Source of the DNA: Rugosibacter sp.
Lineage (GTDB): Bacteria; Pseudomonadota; Gammaproteobacteria; Burkholderiales; Rhodocyclaceae
Assembly: GCA_030652715.1 (NCBI GenBank)
Contig: JAUSQB010000094.1
Location: 1 to 10,370 of the forward strand
Direction: 5' to 3'
Length of the DNA: 10,370 bases
Position 1 is the first letter of the stretch. Every line of letters starts with the position of its first letter. Under the pieces are notes generated by a model, which saw nothing but the letters and a program-made list of their open reading frames with translations, had not been told where the DNA came from and searched no databases. Shown here piece after piece: positions 1 to 7,023 of this stretch. The position numbers and the translations under genes were made by a program.

Positions 1-116
1 AGCCATATCTGGCCCGATTCAGGCGCAAGATGTAGCCGTGCTATCAGGTCATCGAAACCAGGTAGCTGGTTATTTTTACAATCGCCAAAAGCCTGTGGCC
101 GGGAATCATGAAGCAT
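1..116 (-). CDS. dmpR: Partial XylR/DmpR-family sigma54-dependent activator (N-terminus only)
   Basis: An open minus-strand frame starts with ATG at 116-114 and runs off the left edge, giving 38 complete codons. An in-frame TGA lies just upstream and there is no other in-frame ATG, so this start is forced if the gene is real. No clear Shine-Dalgarno sequence is visible. From memory, residues 21-38 (F-D-D-L-I...GQIW, then Leu) resemble the start of the effector-sensing domain of XylR/DmpR/MopR proteins, which reads roughly DL...L.F....GKIWLGEQRM. Members of this family bind a phenol or toluene directly and then activate sigma54 promoters. Divergent placement next to dmpK matches the Pseudomonas CF600 dmp locus, and the sigma54 promoter in the shared intergenic region supports the call. 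Only about 7% of such a protein is visible, so the symbol is provisional and the AAA+ and DNA-binding domains cannot be checked. Confidence 0.72.
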   Translation of the reverse strand, partial: MLHDSRPQAFGDCKNNQLPGFDDLIARLHLAPESGQIW

Positions 117-179
117 AAGTCAACCATTAATAAAATTAATGTCAATAATTTATATTAATAATTAACTATTGCCAATGTT

Positions 180-222
180 TTTCAAAAATTAAATATTGCG
201 TCGCAATATTTAATTTTTGAAA
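180..222. repeat. Perfect 43-bp palindrome in the divergent intergenic region
   Basis: Two 21-base arms (180-200 and 202-222) are exact reverse complements around a single T at 201. The core reads TGCGTCGCA and the outer parts are very AT-rich. It lies between the regulator start and the sigma54 promoter, with its centre about 95 bp upstream of the predicted transcription start. It could be the binding site for the divergent regulator, although DmpR/XylR sites usually lie somewhat further upstream, as paired inverted repeats. A cruciform or transcript hairpin is also possible. A terminator role is less natural between two divergent genes. Confidence 0.85.
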
Positions 223-269
223 GTAATCAATAGAGCTAAATAACCATGGCGCACAGCAGCAATAAAAGA

Positions 270-285
270 TGGCACATAACCTGCA
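270..285 (+). promoter_or_regulatory. Sigma54 (-24/-12) promoter for the dmp operon
   Basis: The sequence TGGCACATAACCTGCA matches the consensus TGGCAC-N5-TTGC(A/T), with the invariant GG (271-272) and GC (283-284) at the correct 10-bp separation. One position departs from the consensus (C instead of the first T of TTGC). The predicted start of transcription is near 296, leaving a leader of about 37 nt before the dmpK ATG at 333. Phenol hydroxylase operons of the dmp type are known to use such promoters under a DmpR-like activator. I found no comparable GG-N10-GC element in the other intergenic gaps. Confidence 0.85.
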
Positions 286-332
286 TAGTCAACTCGGTAA
301 GCACAATTAAAAATTATATCCATGGAGGAGTC

Positions 333-602
333 ATGAGCCGCTCGGAAGATCCCGATATCGCCAAACGCTATGTGCGCGTTATTCAGCGGCGAGCTGATGG
401 GTTTATCGAATTTCATTTTGCCATTGGGCATACGGAATACTTTGCCGAGCTCATGCTAAAAGAAAAAGATTTTCACATTTTCTGTGCTGAAAACAAGGTG
501 GAGTTCCTGCCTGAAGGCGAACAAAAAAGCGGAAGTGCATTTGACTGGACGCTACGCAATGTCGCCAAAGGCATCAAGGTTCCCGATGCCTTTGATCAAT
601 AA
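333..602 (+). CDS. dmpK: Phenol hydroxylase assembly component DmpK
   Basis: A small 89-residue protein of the DmpK family, the first gene of dmp-type operons. DmpK is not part of the catalytic turnover. In the CF600 system it is needed to make active oxygenase, probably by helping iron enter the diiron site of DmpN. Recognition rests on the segment RYVRVIQRR...GFIEFHFAIGH, a C-terminal DWTLRNV segment, size and operon position. The ATG at 333 was chosen over an in-frame ATG at 246 because a strong GGAGGAG (324-330) sits two bases upstream, and because the upstream ATG would precede the predicted transcription start (about 296). The gap to dmpL is 58 bp. It is the first gene behind the sigma54 promoter. 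Confidence 0.88.
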   Translation: MSRSEDPDIAKRYVRVIQRRADGFIEFHFAIGHTEYFAELMLKEKDFHIFCAENKVEFLPEGEQKSGSAFDWTLRNVAKGIKVPDAFDQ

Positions 603-660
603 ACCGCTGCAACCACTTCGCACAACCAACTAATAATTCAGATTCTTTAAGGAGGGCAAT

Positions 661-1656
661 ATGTCGGTAGAAATCAAGGCAGTAGAAATCAAGCCGTTGC
701 GCAACACATTTACCAATGTGGCCGAGCTCATCGGGGGTGATAAACCCGCATCTCGTTATCAGGAAGCCACCTTGGGTGTTCAGGCAACAACCAACATGCA
801 TTACCGGCCCACCTGGGAGCCCGAGTTTGAATTATTCGATCCGCGACGTAGCGCCATTCAAATGCACGAGTGGTATGGCTTGAAAGATCCACGCCAGCTT
901 TACTATGCCTCCTGGACCATCCAGCGGGCTAAAGAGCAGGAAACACAGGAAGCTAATTTTGATTTTGTCGAATCGCGCTGTTTGCATTTGAGCTTATCGG
1001 ATGACGTAAAAAAACTCGCACTAGACGTTCTGTTGCCTTTGCGGCATGCCGCATGGGGTGCCAATATGAACAACAACGAGCTTTGTTCTCGCGCTTTTTC
1101 TGAAGTACTTATTTCTCCGGCCATCATGCAAGCCATGGATAACCTCGGCATTGCGCAGTACCTCACGCGCCTCGGCCTGCTGCTGGATGAACCTGAAGTA
1201 CTGGACGCCGCCAAAGCCGAATGGATGACGGGCGAGGCATGGCAACCGTTGCGTCACATGATCGAAGATTCGTTTGTTATCCGCGACTTCATGGAAATAT
1301 TTCTGGTACAAAATTTTGTTTTTGATGGCTTGCTCTACCCGCTCATCTATGATCGCTTTGTGGATGACACGCTCACCTCGCGCGGCGGGAGTGCCGTGGC
1401 CATGCTGACCTCATTTATGCCCATGTGGTTTGGCCAAAGCAGCAAATGGGTTGATGGCGTGCTCAAAGTAGCGGTCGCTGAATCGGAACAAAACAAGGCG
1501 CTGATCAGTCAATGGACAAACACCTGGCGTGATCGCGCAGTGGCTGCACTCACGCCGATTGCAGCCATGGCGTTTGGCAAAACCCAGGAAACCATGCTGA
1601 ATGAAGTGGTTGAACAATTCAATGCGCGCGCCAAGAAGCTCGGCATTGCGGCTTAA
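661..1656 (+). CDS. dmpL: Phenol hydroxylase beta subunit DmpL
   Basis: This 331-residue protein is the beta subunit of the (alpha-beta-gamma)2 phenol hydroxylase. Length and order match DmpL/PhL/TomA1. It shares the helical fold of the alpha subunit but carries no complete ExxH diiron motif, as expected for a structural subunit. Recognisable segments include YRPTWEPEFELFDPRRSAI near residue 48, WTIQRAKEQE near 84, and a Trp-rich stretch SFMPMWFGQSSKW near 251. The start has a strong AAGGAGG (649-655), five bases before the ATG. The stop is followed after 14 bp by dmpM, so the two are clearly co-transcribed. It is cytosolic, with no signal peptide or membrane segments. Confidence 0.93.
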   Translation: MSVEIKAVEIKPLRNTFTNVAELIGGDKPASRYQEATLGVQATTNMHYRPTWEPEFELFDPRRSAIQMHEWYGLKDPRQLYYASWTIQRAKEQETQEANFDFVESRCLHLSLSDDVKKLALDVLLPLRHAAWGANMNNNELCSRAFSEVLISPAIMQAMDNLGIAQYLTRLGLLLDEPEVLDAAKAEWMTGEAWQPLRHMIEDSFVIRDFMEIFLVQNFVFDGLLYPLIYDRFVDDTLTSRGGSAVAMLTSFMPMWFGQSSKWVDGVLKVAVAESEQNKALISQWTNTWRDRAVAALTPIAAMAFGKTQETMLNEVVEQFNARAKKLGIAA

Positions 1657-1670
1657 ACGGAGGCATTCAA

Positions 1671-1940
1671 ATGTCTAAAGTTTTTATTATTGTGCAAGCC
1701 AATGAAGAAGCGCGACCCATCGTAGAAGCGCTCTTGCAAGACAACCCCCATGCCGTAGCACAGGAATCCCCTGCCATGGTGCGCATCGAAGCGGAAGGGA
1801 AGCTCACTCTTAACCGTGCCACAGTAGAAGAGTTAACCGGGCAACCTTTCAACATTCAGCAACTGCATGTCAATCTGATTTCGATTAGCGGCCATATCGA
1901 CGAAGATGATGACTACTTAACCGTTGCATGGGCAAACTAA
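1671..1940 (+). CDS. dmpM: Phenol hydroxylase effector (coupling) protein DmpM
   Basis: An 89-residue protein of the MmoB/DmpM family. These cofactor-free regulatory proteins dock on the hydroxylase above the diiron centre and are needed for efficient coupling of NADH oxidation to substrate hydroxylation. The family pattern is visible as an N-terminal VFIIVQANEEARPIVEALL, the segment TVEELTGQPFNIQQLHVNL, and an ending SGHIDEDDDYLTVAW. This parallels TmoD later in the window, which has LGRPF and SFAGRI at the same places. An AGGAGG-like sequence (CGGAGG, 1658-1663) precedes the ATG. It lies 14 bp after dmpL and 12 bp before dmpN. Confidence 0.93.
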   Translation: MSKVFIIVQANEEARPIVEALLQDNPHAVAQESPAMVRIEAEGKLTLNRATVEELTGQPFNIQQLHVNLISISGHIDEDDDYLTVAWAN

Positions 1941-1952
1941 TTTAGGAGAAGC

Positions 1953-3506
1953 ATGATGGACATGAAAGCCACCAAGAAAAAACTGGGTATTAAAGAGCGC
2001 TATGCGCACATGACCCGCGGGCTGGGTTGGGAGCCAACGTATCAACCGGCTGATGCCGTGTTCCCTTATGACAAATACGAAGGGATCAAGATTCACGACT
2101 GGGACAAGTGGGTAGACCCTTTCCGGCTAACCATGGATGCCTACTGGAAGTATCAGGGCGAAAAAGATCGCAAGCTCTATGCTGTAATCGATGCATTTGC
2201 GCAAAACAATGGTCACCTGAATATCACGGATGCGCGTTATCTGAGTGCCATCAAGCTTTTCTGGCAAGGCGTGAGCCCGCTGGAAAACTATGTAGTACAA
2301 GGCTTCGCGCGTGCCGGGCGGCATTTCCGCGGCGAAGCCTCTCGCGTCGCGTGCCAGATGCAAGCCGTTGATGAGTTGCGCCATTACCAAACCCAGGCGC
2401 ACTCTATTTCCAACTACAACAAGTACTACAACGGGTTCCACAGCCAACGGCATATGTGGGATCGTGTATGGTACCTGTCGGTTCCCAAATCGTTTGGTGA
2501 AGATGCGCTGACTGCAGGCCCCTTTGAATTTCTGATCGCGATCAGCTTTTCATTTGAATATGTACTGACGAATCTCTTGTTTGTGCCTTTCATGTCGGGT
2601 GCCGCCTATAACGGCGACATGAGTACGGTCACATTTGGCTTTTCGGCACAGTCCGATGAATCCCGTCATATGACACTCGGTATTGAGGCCATCAAGTTTC
2701 TGCTGGAACAAGACCCGGCCAATGTGCCCATCGTTCAAGGCTGGATCGATAAATGGTTTTGGCGTGGTAGCAAAGTACTCGCGCTGGTAGGCATGATGAT
2801 GGATTATATGCTGCCCAAACGGGTGATGAGCTGGAAGGAGGCTTGGGAAATCTATGCCGAAGAAAATGGTGGCGCACTGTTCCGCGACCTCGCCCGTTAC
2901 GGCATTCGTCCCCCAAAAGGATGGGCAGATGCCTGCGAAGCAAAAGATCATATCTCCCACCAAGTCTGGCTGCTTTTCTACGAATACGGCGGTGCAGCGG
3001 CTTTCCATACCTGGTCGCTAACGAATGAAGAGCTCGACTGGTTGTCGGCAAAATATCCTGACAGCTTCGATAAATATTATCGGCCTCGCCTGGAATTTTT
3101 ACGTGACAAGCATGCGCGTGGCGAGCGGGTTTACCAAAGCACTCTGCCAACCCTGTGCACCACCTGCCAGATTCCGCTGTGCTTTACCGAGCCGGGTGAC
3201 CCGACCAAAATTTCCCATCGTGAAACCGTGTACGAAGATGAAAAATATGTCTTCTGCTCTGTCCATTGCCAGGAAATTTTCTGCAACGAACCTGAAAAAT
3301 TCGTTCAGAGCTGGTTGCCAGTAAATCAGATTTACCAGGGCAATTGCTTTAACCCGGATGTTGATCCGACCGCACCTGACTTTGATCCGCTCAAGGCCGT
3401 ACTGGAATACTTCAAATACAACCTGGGTCGGGATAACGGCGAATTTGAAGGATCGGAAGACCAGCGCAACTTTGCCATGTGGCGAGGTCAGGCTTCAAAG
3501 AATTAA
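1953..3506 (+). CDS. dmpN: Phenol hydroxylase alpha (catalytic diiron) subunit DmpN
   Basis: This 517-residue protein is the catalytic subunit, hydroxylating phenol or methylphenols to catechols (and often benzene/toluene to phenols) with O2. The carboxylate-bridged diiron ligands can be placed as E111, E141 and H144 (DELRH), E202 (SFEYVLTN), and E236 and H239 (SDESRH). This is the two E-x2-H pattern of the BMM family. A C-terminal YHS-type Cys4 knuckle is intact: C402 and C405 (CTTC), C435 and C439 (CSVHC). It matches the zinc site known in phenol hydroxylase hydroxylases. The length equals the usual DmpN. Two adjacent ATGs (1953, 1956) are possible; AGGAG at 1944-1948 is better spaced for the second, so the first residue is uncertain. 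The gene is intact with no frameshift. Confidence 0.96.
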   Translation: MMDMKATKKKLGIKERYAHMTRGLGWEPTYQPADAVFPYDKYEGIKIHDWDKWVDPFRLTMDAYWKYQGEKDRKLYAVIDAFAQNNGHLNITDARYLSAIKLFWQGVSPLENYVVQGFARAGRHFRGEASRVACQMQAVDELRHYQTQAHSISNYNKYYNGFHSQRHMWDRVWYLSVPKSFGEDALTAGPFEFLIAISFSFEYVLTNLLFVPFMSGAAYNGDMSTVTFGFSAQSDESRHMTLGIEAIKFLLEQDPANVPIVQGWIDKWFWRGSKVLALVGMMMDYMLPKRVMSWKEAWEIYAEENGGALFRDLARYGIRPPKGWADACEAKDHISHQVWLLFYEYGGAAAFHTWSLTNEELDWLSAKYPDSFDKYYRPRLEFLRDKHARGERVYQSTLPTLCTTCQIPLCFTEPGDPTKISHRETVYEDEKYVFCSVHCQEIFCNEPEKFVQSWLPVNQIYQGNCFNPDVDPTAPDFDPLKAVLEYFKYNLGRDNGEFEGSEDQRNFAMWRGQASKN

Positions 3507-3526
3507 AGCGCATCATTCATTGATTC

Positions 3527-3551
3527 GGGCTGCTGCAATATGCAGCAGCCC
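3527..3551 (+). repeat. Perfect 11-bp-stem hairpin between dmpN and dmpO
   Basis: The arms GGGCTGCTGCA (3527-3537) and TGCAGCAGCCC (3541-3551) are exact reverse complements with a three-base loop, ATA. The element lies 20 bp after the dmpN stop and 12 bp before the dmpO ribosome binding site (AGGAG, 3563-3567). No T-run follows, so it does not look like a classical intrinsic terminator. It may protect the upstream transcript or tune expression of alpha relative to downstream subunits. Confidence 0.85.
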
Positions 3552-3574
3552 TCGCTAACGATAGGAGATTAAAC

Positions 3575-3934
3575 ATGTCAGTTATTGCTTTGGGGCCTTA
3601 CAAGTTTGCCCCGCGCGATCAGGTAAAAAATTTCCACGGCAATATTTTGGTCAATTTTTGTTGGGATCGGCACGTACTCGTTACCGCACCATTTGCTGTT
3701 GCCCTGCCACCCACCATGACGCTTCGTGAAGCGATCATGGCGCGTATCGCGCCGTCCATTGCCTTTCACCCGGATGCTAGAAAAATTGACTGGAATACCG
3801 TGCAATGGGAAAAGGATCACAAGCCGTGGCAACCTGATCTGGATAAGTCGCTGGCTGAAAACAAGGTAGGCCACAAAGACTACCTTGTGTTTATTACGCC
3901 AGAACTTAAAGGCTTGAATAACACCGGCCTGTAA
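3575..3934 (+). CDS. dmpO: Phenol hydroxylase gamma subunit DmpO
   Basis: This 119-residue protein is the small gamma subunit of the hydroxylase (DmpO/PhO/TomA4 family). It packs on the alpha-beta dimer and has no cofactor of its own. The family is recognised by LGPYKFAPRDQVKNFHGNILVNFCWDRH near the N-terminus, the central PFAVALPP...LREAIMARIAPSIAFHPDA, and the C-terminal HKDYLVFITPELKGLNNTGL. The length is normal. AGGAG (3563-3567) lies 7 bp before the ATG. The gap from dmpN is 68 bp, mostly taken up by the hairpin. The gap to dmpP is 95 bp, larger than elsewhere in the operon. Confidence 0.93.
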   Translation: MSVIALGPYKFAPRDQVKNFHGNILVNFCWDRHVLVTAPFAVALPPTMTLREAIMARIAPSIAFHPDARKIDWNTVQWEKDHKPWQPDLDKSLAENKVGHKDYLVFITPELKGLNNTGL

Positions 3935-4029
3935 ATATAATTTTTAAACTTGTAGGTAACACTGTACAGGGTGCGACAGTTATAAGAAATACCACCCTGC
4001 TCTGAAACGAAAGAGGAAAAAAGCATCAC

Positions 4030-5088
4030 ATGGCTTACGAACTCACCATTGAACCCATGGGCGCAAAGCTCGAAATCGAAGAGGGTCAAACCATTCTCGA
4101 TGCTGCTTTACGGGCAGGCATTTACATTCCCAATGCCTGCGGACACGGCTTGTGCGGCACCTGCAAAGTACAGGTTTTGGATGGCGAAATCGAGCATGGT
4201 CAAGCCTCTTCTTTTGCGCTCATGGATTTTGAACGCGATGAGGGCATGACACTGGCTTGTTGTGCCACCCTCAATAGCGATGTCACCATCGAAGCCGAGA
4301 TAGAAGAAGATGCCGATGCAGAACAAATTCCTGTGCGAGATTTTCCGGGTACAGTGAGTCGAATTGTTGATTTAACGCCCACCATCAAAGGGGTGTTCAT
4401 CGAGTTGGACGAATTGATTCACTTTCAGGCAGGGCAATACATTCAATTTGTCGTGCCCGGCAAAGGCATCGAGCGTGCCTTCTCTCTGGCTAATCCACCC
4501 TCTTCCACTGCCAGAGAAATTGAAATCAATGTTCGCATCGTTGCAGGAGGTGAAGGCACCACCTACATTCACAATCAACTAAAAGTCGGCGATGGTGTTA
4601 CGGTGAAAGGGCCTTATGGACGATTTTTCGTGCATCAATCTGCGCGTAAACCACTCGTCTTCATGGCAGGTGGCTCAGGATTATCCAGCCCGCGCTCGAT
4701 GATTCTGGATTTACTCAACACAGACTGGAGCCTTCCCGTCATACTCATTTACGGCCACCGTAACCGCGCAGAGTTGTATTACCATGATGAGTTTGTTGCA
4801 CTCGCAGCAAAGCACCAAAATTTCCGTTATGTCCCTACATTGTCGGATGAGCCCGCTAACTCTGACTGGAACGGACACCGGGGATATGTTCATGATGCGG
4901 CCACCGCAACCTACCCGGATGGATTTGTAGGGAACCAAGCCTATTTGTGCGGCCCGCCATTAATGATCGATGCCTGTATTAACGCCTTGATGCAAGGCCG
5001 CTTGTTTGAAGATGATATTTATTTTGAGAAGTTTATTTCCGCTGCCGATGCGCAGCAGGTTCGCTCACCCTTGTTTAGAAAAATTTAA
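4030..5088 (+). CDS. dmpP: Phenol hydroxylase NADH reductase DmpP (FAD, plant-type [2Fe-2S])
   Basis: This 352-residue reductase moves electrons from NADH through FAD and a [2Fe-2S] centre to the oxygenase. The N-terminal ferredoxin domain (about 1-95) has C37, C42 and C45 (CGHGLCGTC), with the fourth ligand at C77 (or the adjacent C78). The flavin domain (about 103-205) has the FAD motif R149-A-F-S152. The NAD domain (about 207-340) has AGGSGLSSPRSM near 213 and CGPPLM at 308-313. Length and architecture match DmpP, and they also match TmoF/TouF-type reductases. Because no reductase follows tmoE in this window, this protein could also serve the second monooxygenase through TmoC. A purine-rich AAGAGG (4011-4016) is the only upstream ribosome-binding candidate and is rather distant (13 bp). 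Confidence 0.95.
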   Translation: MAYELTIEPMGAKLEIEEGQTILDAALRAGIYIPNACGHGLCGTCKVQVLDGEIEHGQASSFALMDFERDEGMTLACCATLNSDVTIEAEIEEDADAEQIPVRDFPGTVSRIVDLTPTIKGVFIELDELIHFQAGQYIQFVVPGKGIERAFSLANPPSSTAREIEINVRIVAGGEGTTYIHNQLKVGDGVTVKGPYGRFFVHQSARKPLVFMAGGSGLSSPRSMILDLLNTDWSLPVILIYGHRNRAELYYHDEFVALAAKHQNFRYVPTLSDEPANSDWNGHRGYVHDAATATYPDGFVGNQAYLCGPPLMIDACINALMQGRLFEDDIYFEKFISAADAQQVRSPLFRKI

Positions 5089-5145
5089 TTTTTTGATATC
5101 AACATCTCTACATTCGCATTATTTACCCCTTGGAGGAGAATAACC

Positions 5146-6648
5146 ATGGCAAATTTAGGCAGATTGGACTGGTATGACCTGGCCCGTACCACTAACTGGA
5201 CACCCACCTATGTGCAGGAAGATGAGTTGTTTCCTCCTGAAATGTCGGGCAGCATGGGGATTCCCATGCCCGCATGGGAATCTTACGATGAGCCCTACAA
5301 ACAAACCTACCCTGAGTATGTAAAAATTCAGCGCGAAAAAGACGCAGGTGCCTATTCTGTCAAGGCAGCACTTGAACGCAGCAAAATGTTTGAAAATGCT
5401 GATCCCGGTTGGCTTAGTGTCCTGAAAGCACACTTTGGCGCAATTGCACGGGCTGAATACTCAGCCTCGACGGCTGAAGCCCGCATGGCGCGCTTTGGCA
5501 AAGCACCTGGCATGCGCAACATGGCCACCATGGGTATGCTGGATGAAATCCGTCATGGCCAAATTCAGCTTTACTTTCCTCACGAATATTGCCCCAAAGA
5601 TCGCCAGTTTGACTGGGCACATAAAGCCTACGATACCAACGAGTGGGCCATTCTTGCCTCGCGCCACATGTTTGATGACATGATGACGACTCGCGGTGCC
5701 GTTGATACGGCACTCATGTTGACCTTTGCCTTTGAAACCGGGTTTACCAACATGCAGTTTTTAGGCCTGGCAGCTGATGCTGCCGAGGCAGGAGACTGGA
5801 CGTTTTCCAACTTGATCTCCAGCGTGCAAACGGATGAATCACGACACGCCCAAATTGGCGCTCCACTGGTTGCCATCCTGATTAAAAACGGGAAGAAAGC
5901 CGAAGCACAAAAAATGGTTGATATTGGTATCTGGCGAGCCTGGAAAATTTTCTCTGTGCTTACCGGCCCAATGATGGATTACTACACTCCGCTAGAACAT
6001 CGAAAACAATCCTTCAAAGAGTTCATGGAGGAATGGATTGTGACGCAGTTCGAGCGCTCATTGATTGATCTTGGCTTGGATAAACCCTGGTTCTGGGATC
6101 AATTTCTAGAAGAGCTCAACTACCAGCACCATGGCATGCACTTGGGCGTATGGTACTGGCGGCCAACCGTGTGGTGGAACCCTGCTGCGGGAGTTTCACC
6201 CGAAGAACGCGCATGGCTGGAAGAAAAATATCCCGGCTGGAATGCTACTTGGGGAACCAACTGGGACGTCATCACAGACAATTTGCTCGCTGGAAAACGC
6301 GAATTGTCCTATCCCGAGACGCTACCGGTGGTATGCAATATGTGTCAGCTACCGATCAATGCTACCCCCGGCCCGACCTGGAAAGTCCGTGATTTCCCGC
6401 TTGATTACAAAGGTCGGACGTACCATTTCTGCTCTGAAGGCTGTCAGTGGTGCTTTGAGCAGGAACCAGAACGTTACAAAGGTCATTTGTCGTTAATTGA
6501 TCGTTTCCTGGCTGGCATGGTTCAGCCAATGAATCTAGCCGGTGGCCTGCAGTACATGGGATTGGCACCTGGAGAAATCGGCGACGATGCACACAACTAC
6601 GCCTGGGTTGAAAAAGTTCGTGCTGCTCGCCAAAAAGCAGCTGCCTGA
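5146..6648 (+). CDS. tmoA: Toluene/alkene-type monooxygenase alpha (diiron) subunit TmoA
   Basis: This 500-residue protein is the catalytic subunit of a four-component monooxygenase of the toluene-4-monooxygenase / toluene-o-xylene / isoprene monooxygenase group. Numbering coincides with T4MO as I recall it: iron ligands E104, E134, H137, E197, E231 and H234; T201, N202 and Q228 near the O2 site; pocket residues I100, F176, F196 and F205. Position 103, a known regioselectivity residue, is Ala (Gly in T4moA, Glu in TouA as I recall). The C-terminal YHS region has an intact Cys4 set (C397, C400, C429, C433), which T4moA appears to have lost. The ATG has a strong GGAGGAG (5132-5138). Substrate (toluene, benzene or alkene) cannot be decided by sequence alone. 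Confidence 0.94.
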   Translation: MANLGRLDWYDLARTTNWTPTYVQEDELFPPEMSGSMGIPMPAWESYDEPYKQTYPEYVKIQREKDAGAYSVKAALERSKMFENADPGWLSVLKAHFGAIARAEYSASTAEARMARFGKAPGMRNMATMGMLDEIRHGQIQLYFPHEYCPKDRQFDWAHKAYDTNEWAILASRHMFDDMMTTRGAVDTALMLTFAFETGFTNMQFLGLAADAAEAGDWTFSNLISSVQTDESRHAQIGAPLVAILIKNGKKAEAQKMVDIGIWRAWKIFSVLTGPMMDYYTPLEHRKQSFKEFMEEWIVTQFERSLIDLGLDKPWFWDQFLEELNYQHHGMHLGVWYWRPTVWWNPAAGVSPEERAWLEEKYPGWNATWGTNWDVITDNLLAGKRELSYPETLPVVCNMCQLPINATPGPTWKVRDFPLDYKGRTYHFCSEGCQWCFEQEPERYKGHLSLIDRFLAGMVQPMNLAGGLQYMGLAPGEIGDDAHNYAWVEKVRAARQKAAA

Positions 6649-6768
6649 GACACATCCTTGCCACCTGGTGACTAACCCGTGGATGCAAGCTTGACCAGTT
6701 GTCATCGCCTTCACCCACCATCACTGCCTGATTAACTTTATTTTTAACTATATTTCGAGGATTTAAAA

Positions 6769-7023
6769 ATGGCATTGTTTCCCTTAACGTCCAATTTTCA
6801 GGGGGATTTTGTATTGCAGCTTCTGCCTGTGGATACTGAAAACACCATGGACGAAGTCGCAGCGGCGGCAGCTCATCATTCCGTTGGTCGTCGTGTCCCA
6901 GCACGTCCTGGCCACACCATGCGGGTACGTCAGCAAGGTGCCAAGGAACCCTTGCCACGTACCCTCAAAGTGAGCGAATCCGGCTTGAAACCCATGGAAT
7001 GCATCGAAGTCATCTGGGAATAA
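6769..7023 (+). CDS. tmoB: Toluene-type monooxygenase gamma subunit TmoB
   Basis: This 84-residue protein is the ubiquitin-fold gamma subunit of the hydroxylase, the same length as T4moB. Shared features are an N-terminal FP...F..DF.LQL strand region, DTMDEVA-like residues (here NTMDEVA), GRRV, MRVR near residue 51, and a C-terminal ESGLKPMECIEVIWE. A short GAGG (6757-6760) lies 8 bp before the ATG. The gene follows tmoA after an unusually long 120-bp gap but sits only 5 bp before tmoC. Cytosolic, with no cofactor expected. Confidence 0.9.
   Translation: MALFPLTSNFQGDFVLQLLPVDTENTMDEVAAAAAHHSVGRRVPARPGHTMRVRQQGAKEPLPRTLKVSESGLKPMECIEVIWE

Noticed and set aside
140..175. Housekeeping promoter for the divergent regulator on the minus strand (TTGGCA at 175-170, TATAAA at 154-149)
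   Set aside because: The spacer is only 15 bp and the region is so AT-rich that such hexamers are expected by chance; a TTGACA at 145-140 has no matching -10.
180..222. Palindrome as an intrinsic terminator
   Set aside because: It sits between two divergent genes with no gene reading into it, and the stem is AT-rich rather than GC-rich, so a terminator role is not favoured.
246..332. In-frame upstream ATG extending dmpK by 29 residues
   Set aside because: It overlaps the sigma54 promoter and lies before the predicted transcription start. The ATG at 333 has a strong GGAGGAG and gives a normal DmpK length.
2550..3150. Two overlapping 152-codon minus-strand frames inside dmpN
   Set aside because: They are shadows of the dmpN coding sequence, with compositions that do not look like real proteins.
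3527..3551. Hairpin as a rho-independent terminator ending the dmpKLMN transcript
   Set aside because: No run of T follows the stem, and dmpO and dmpP are required parts of the same enzyme with no obvious promoter of their own.
6362..6958. Long minus-strand open frame of 198 codons spanning the end of tmoA and tmoB
   Set aside because: It is antisense to clearly recognised genes on the plus strand and has no recognisable protein features.
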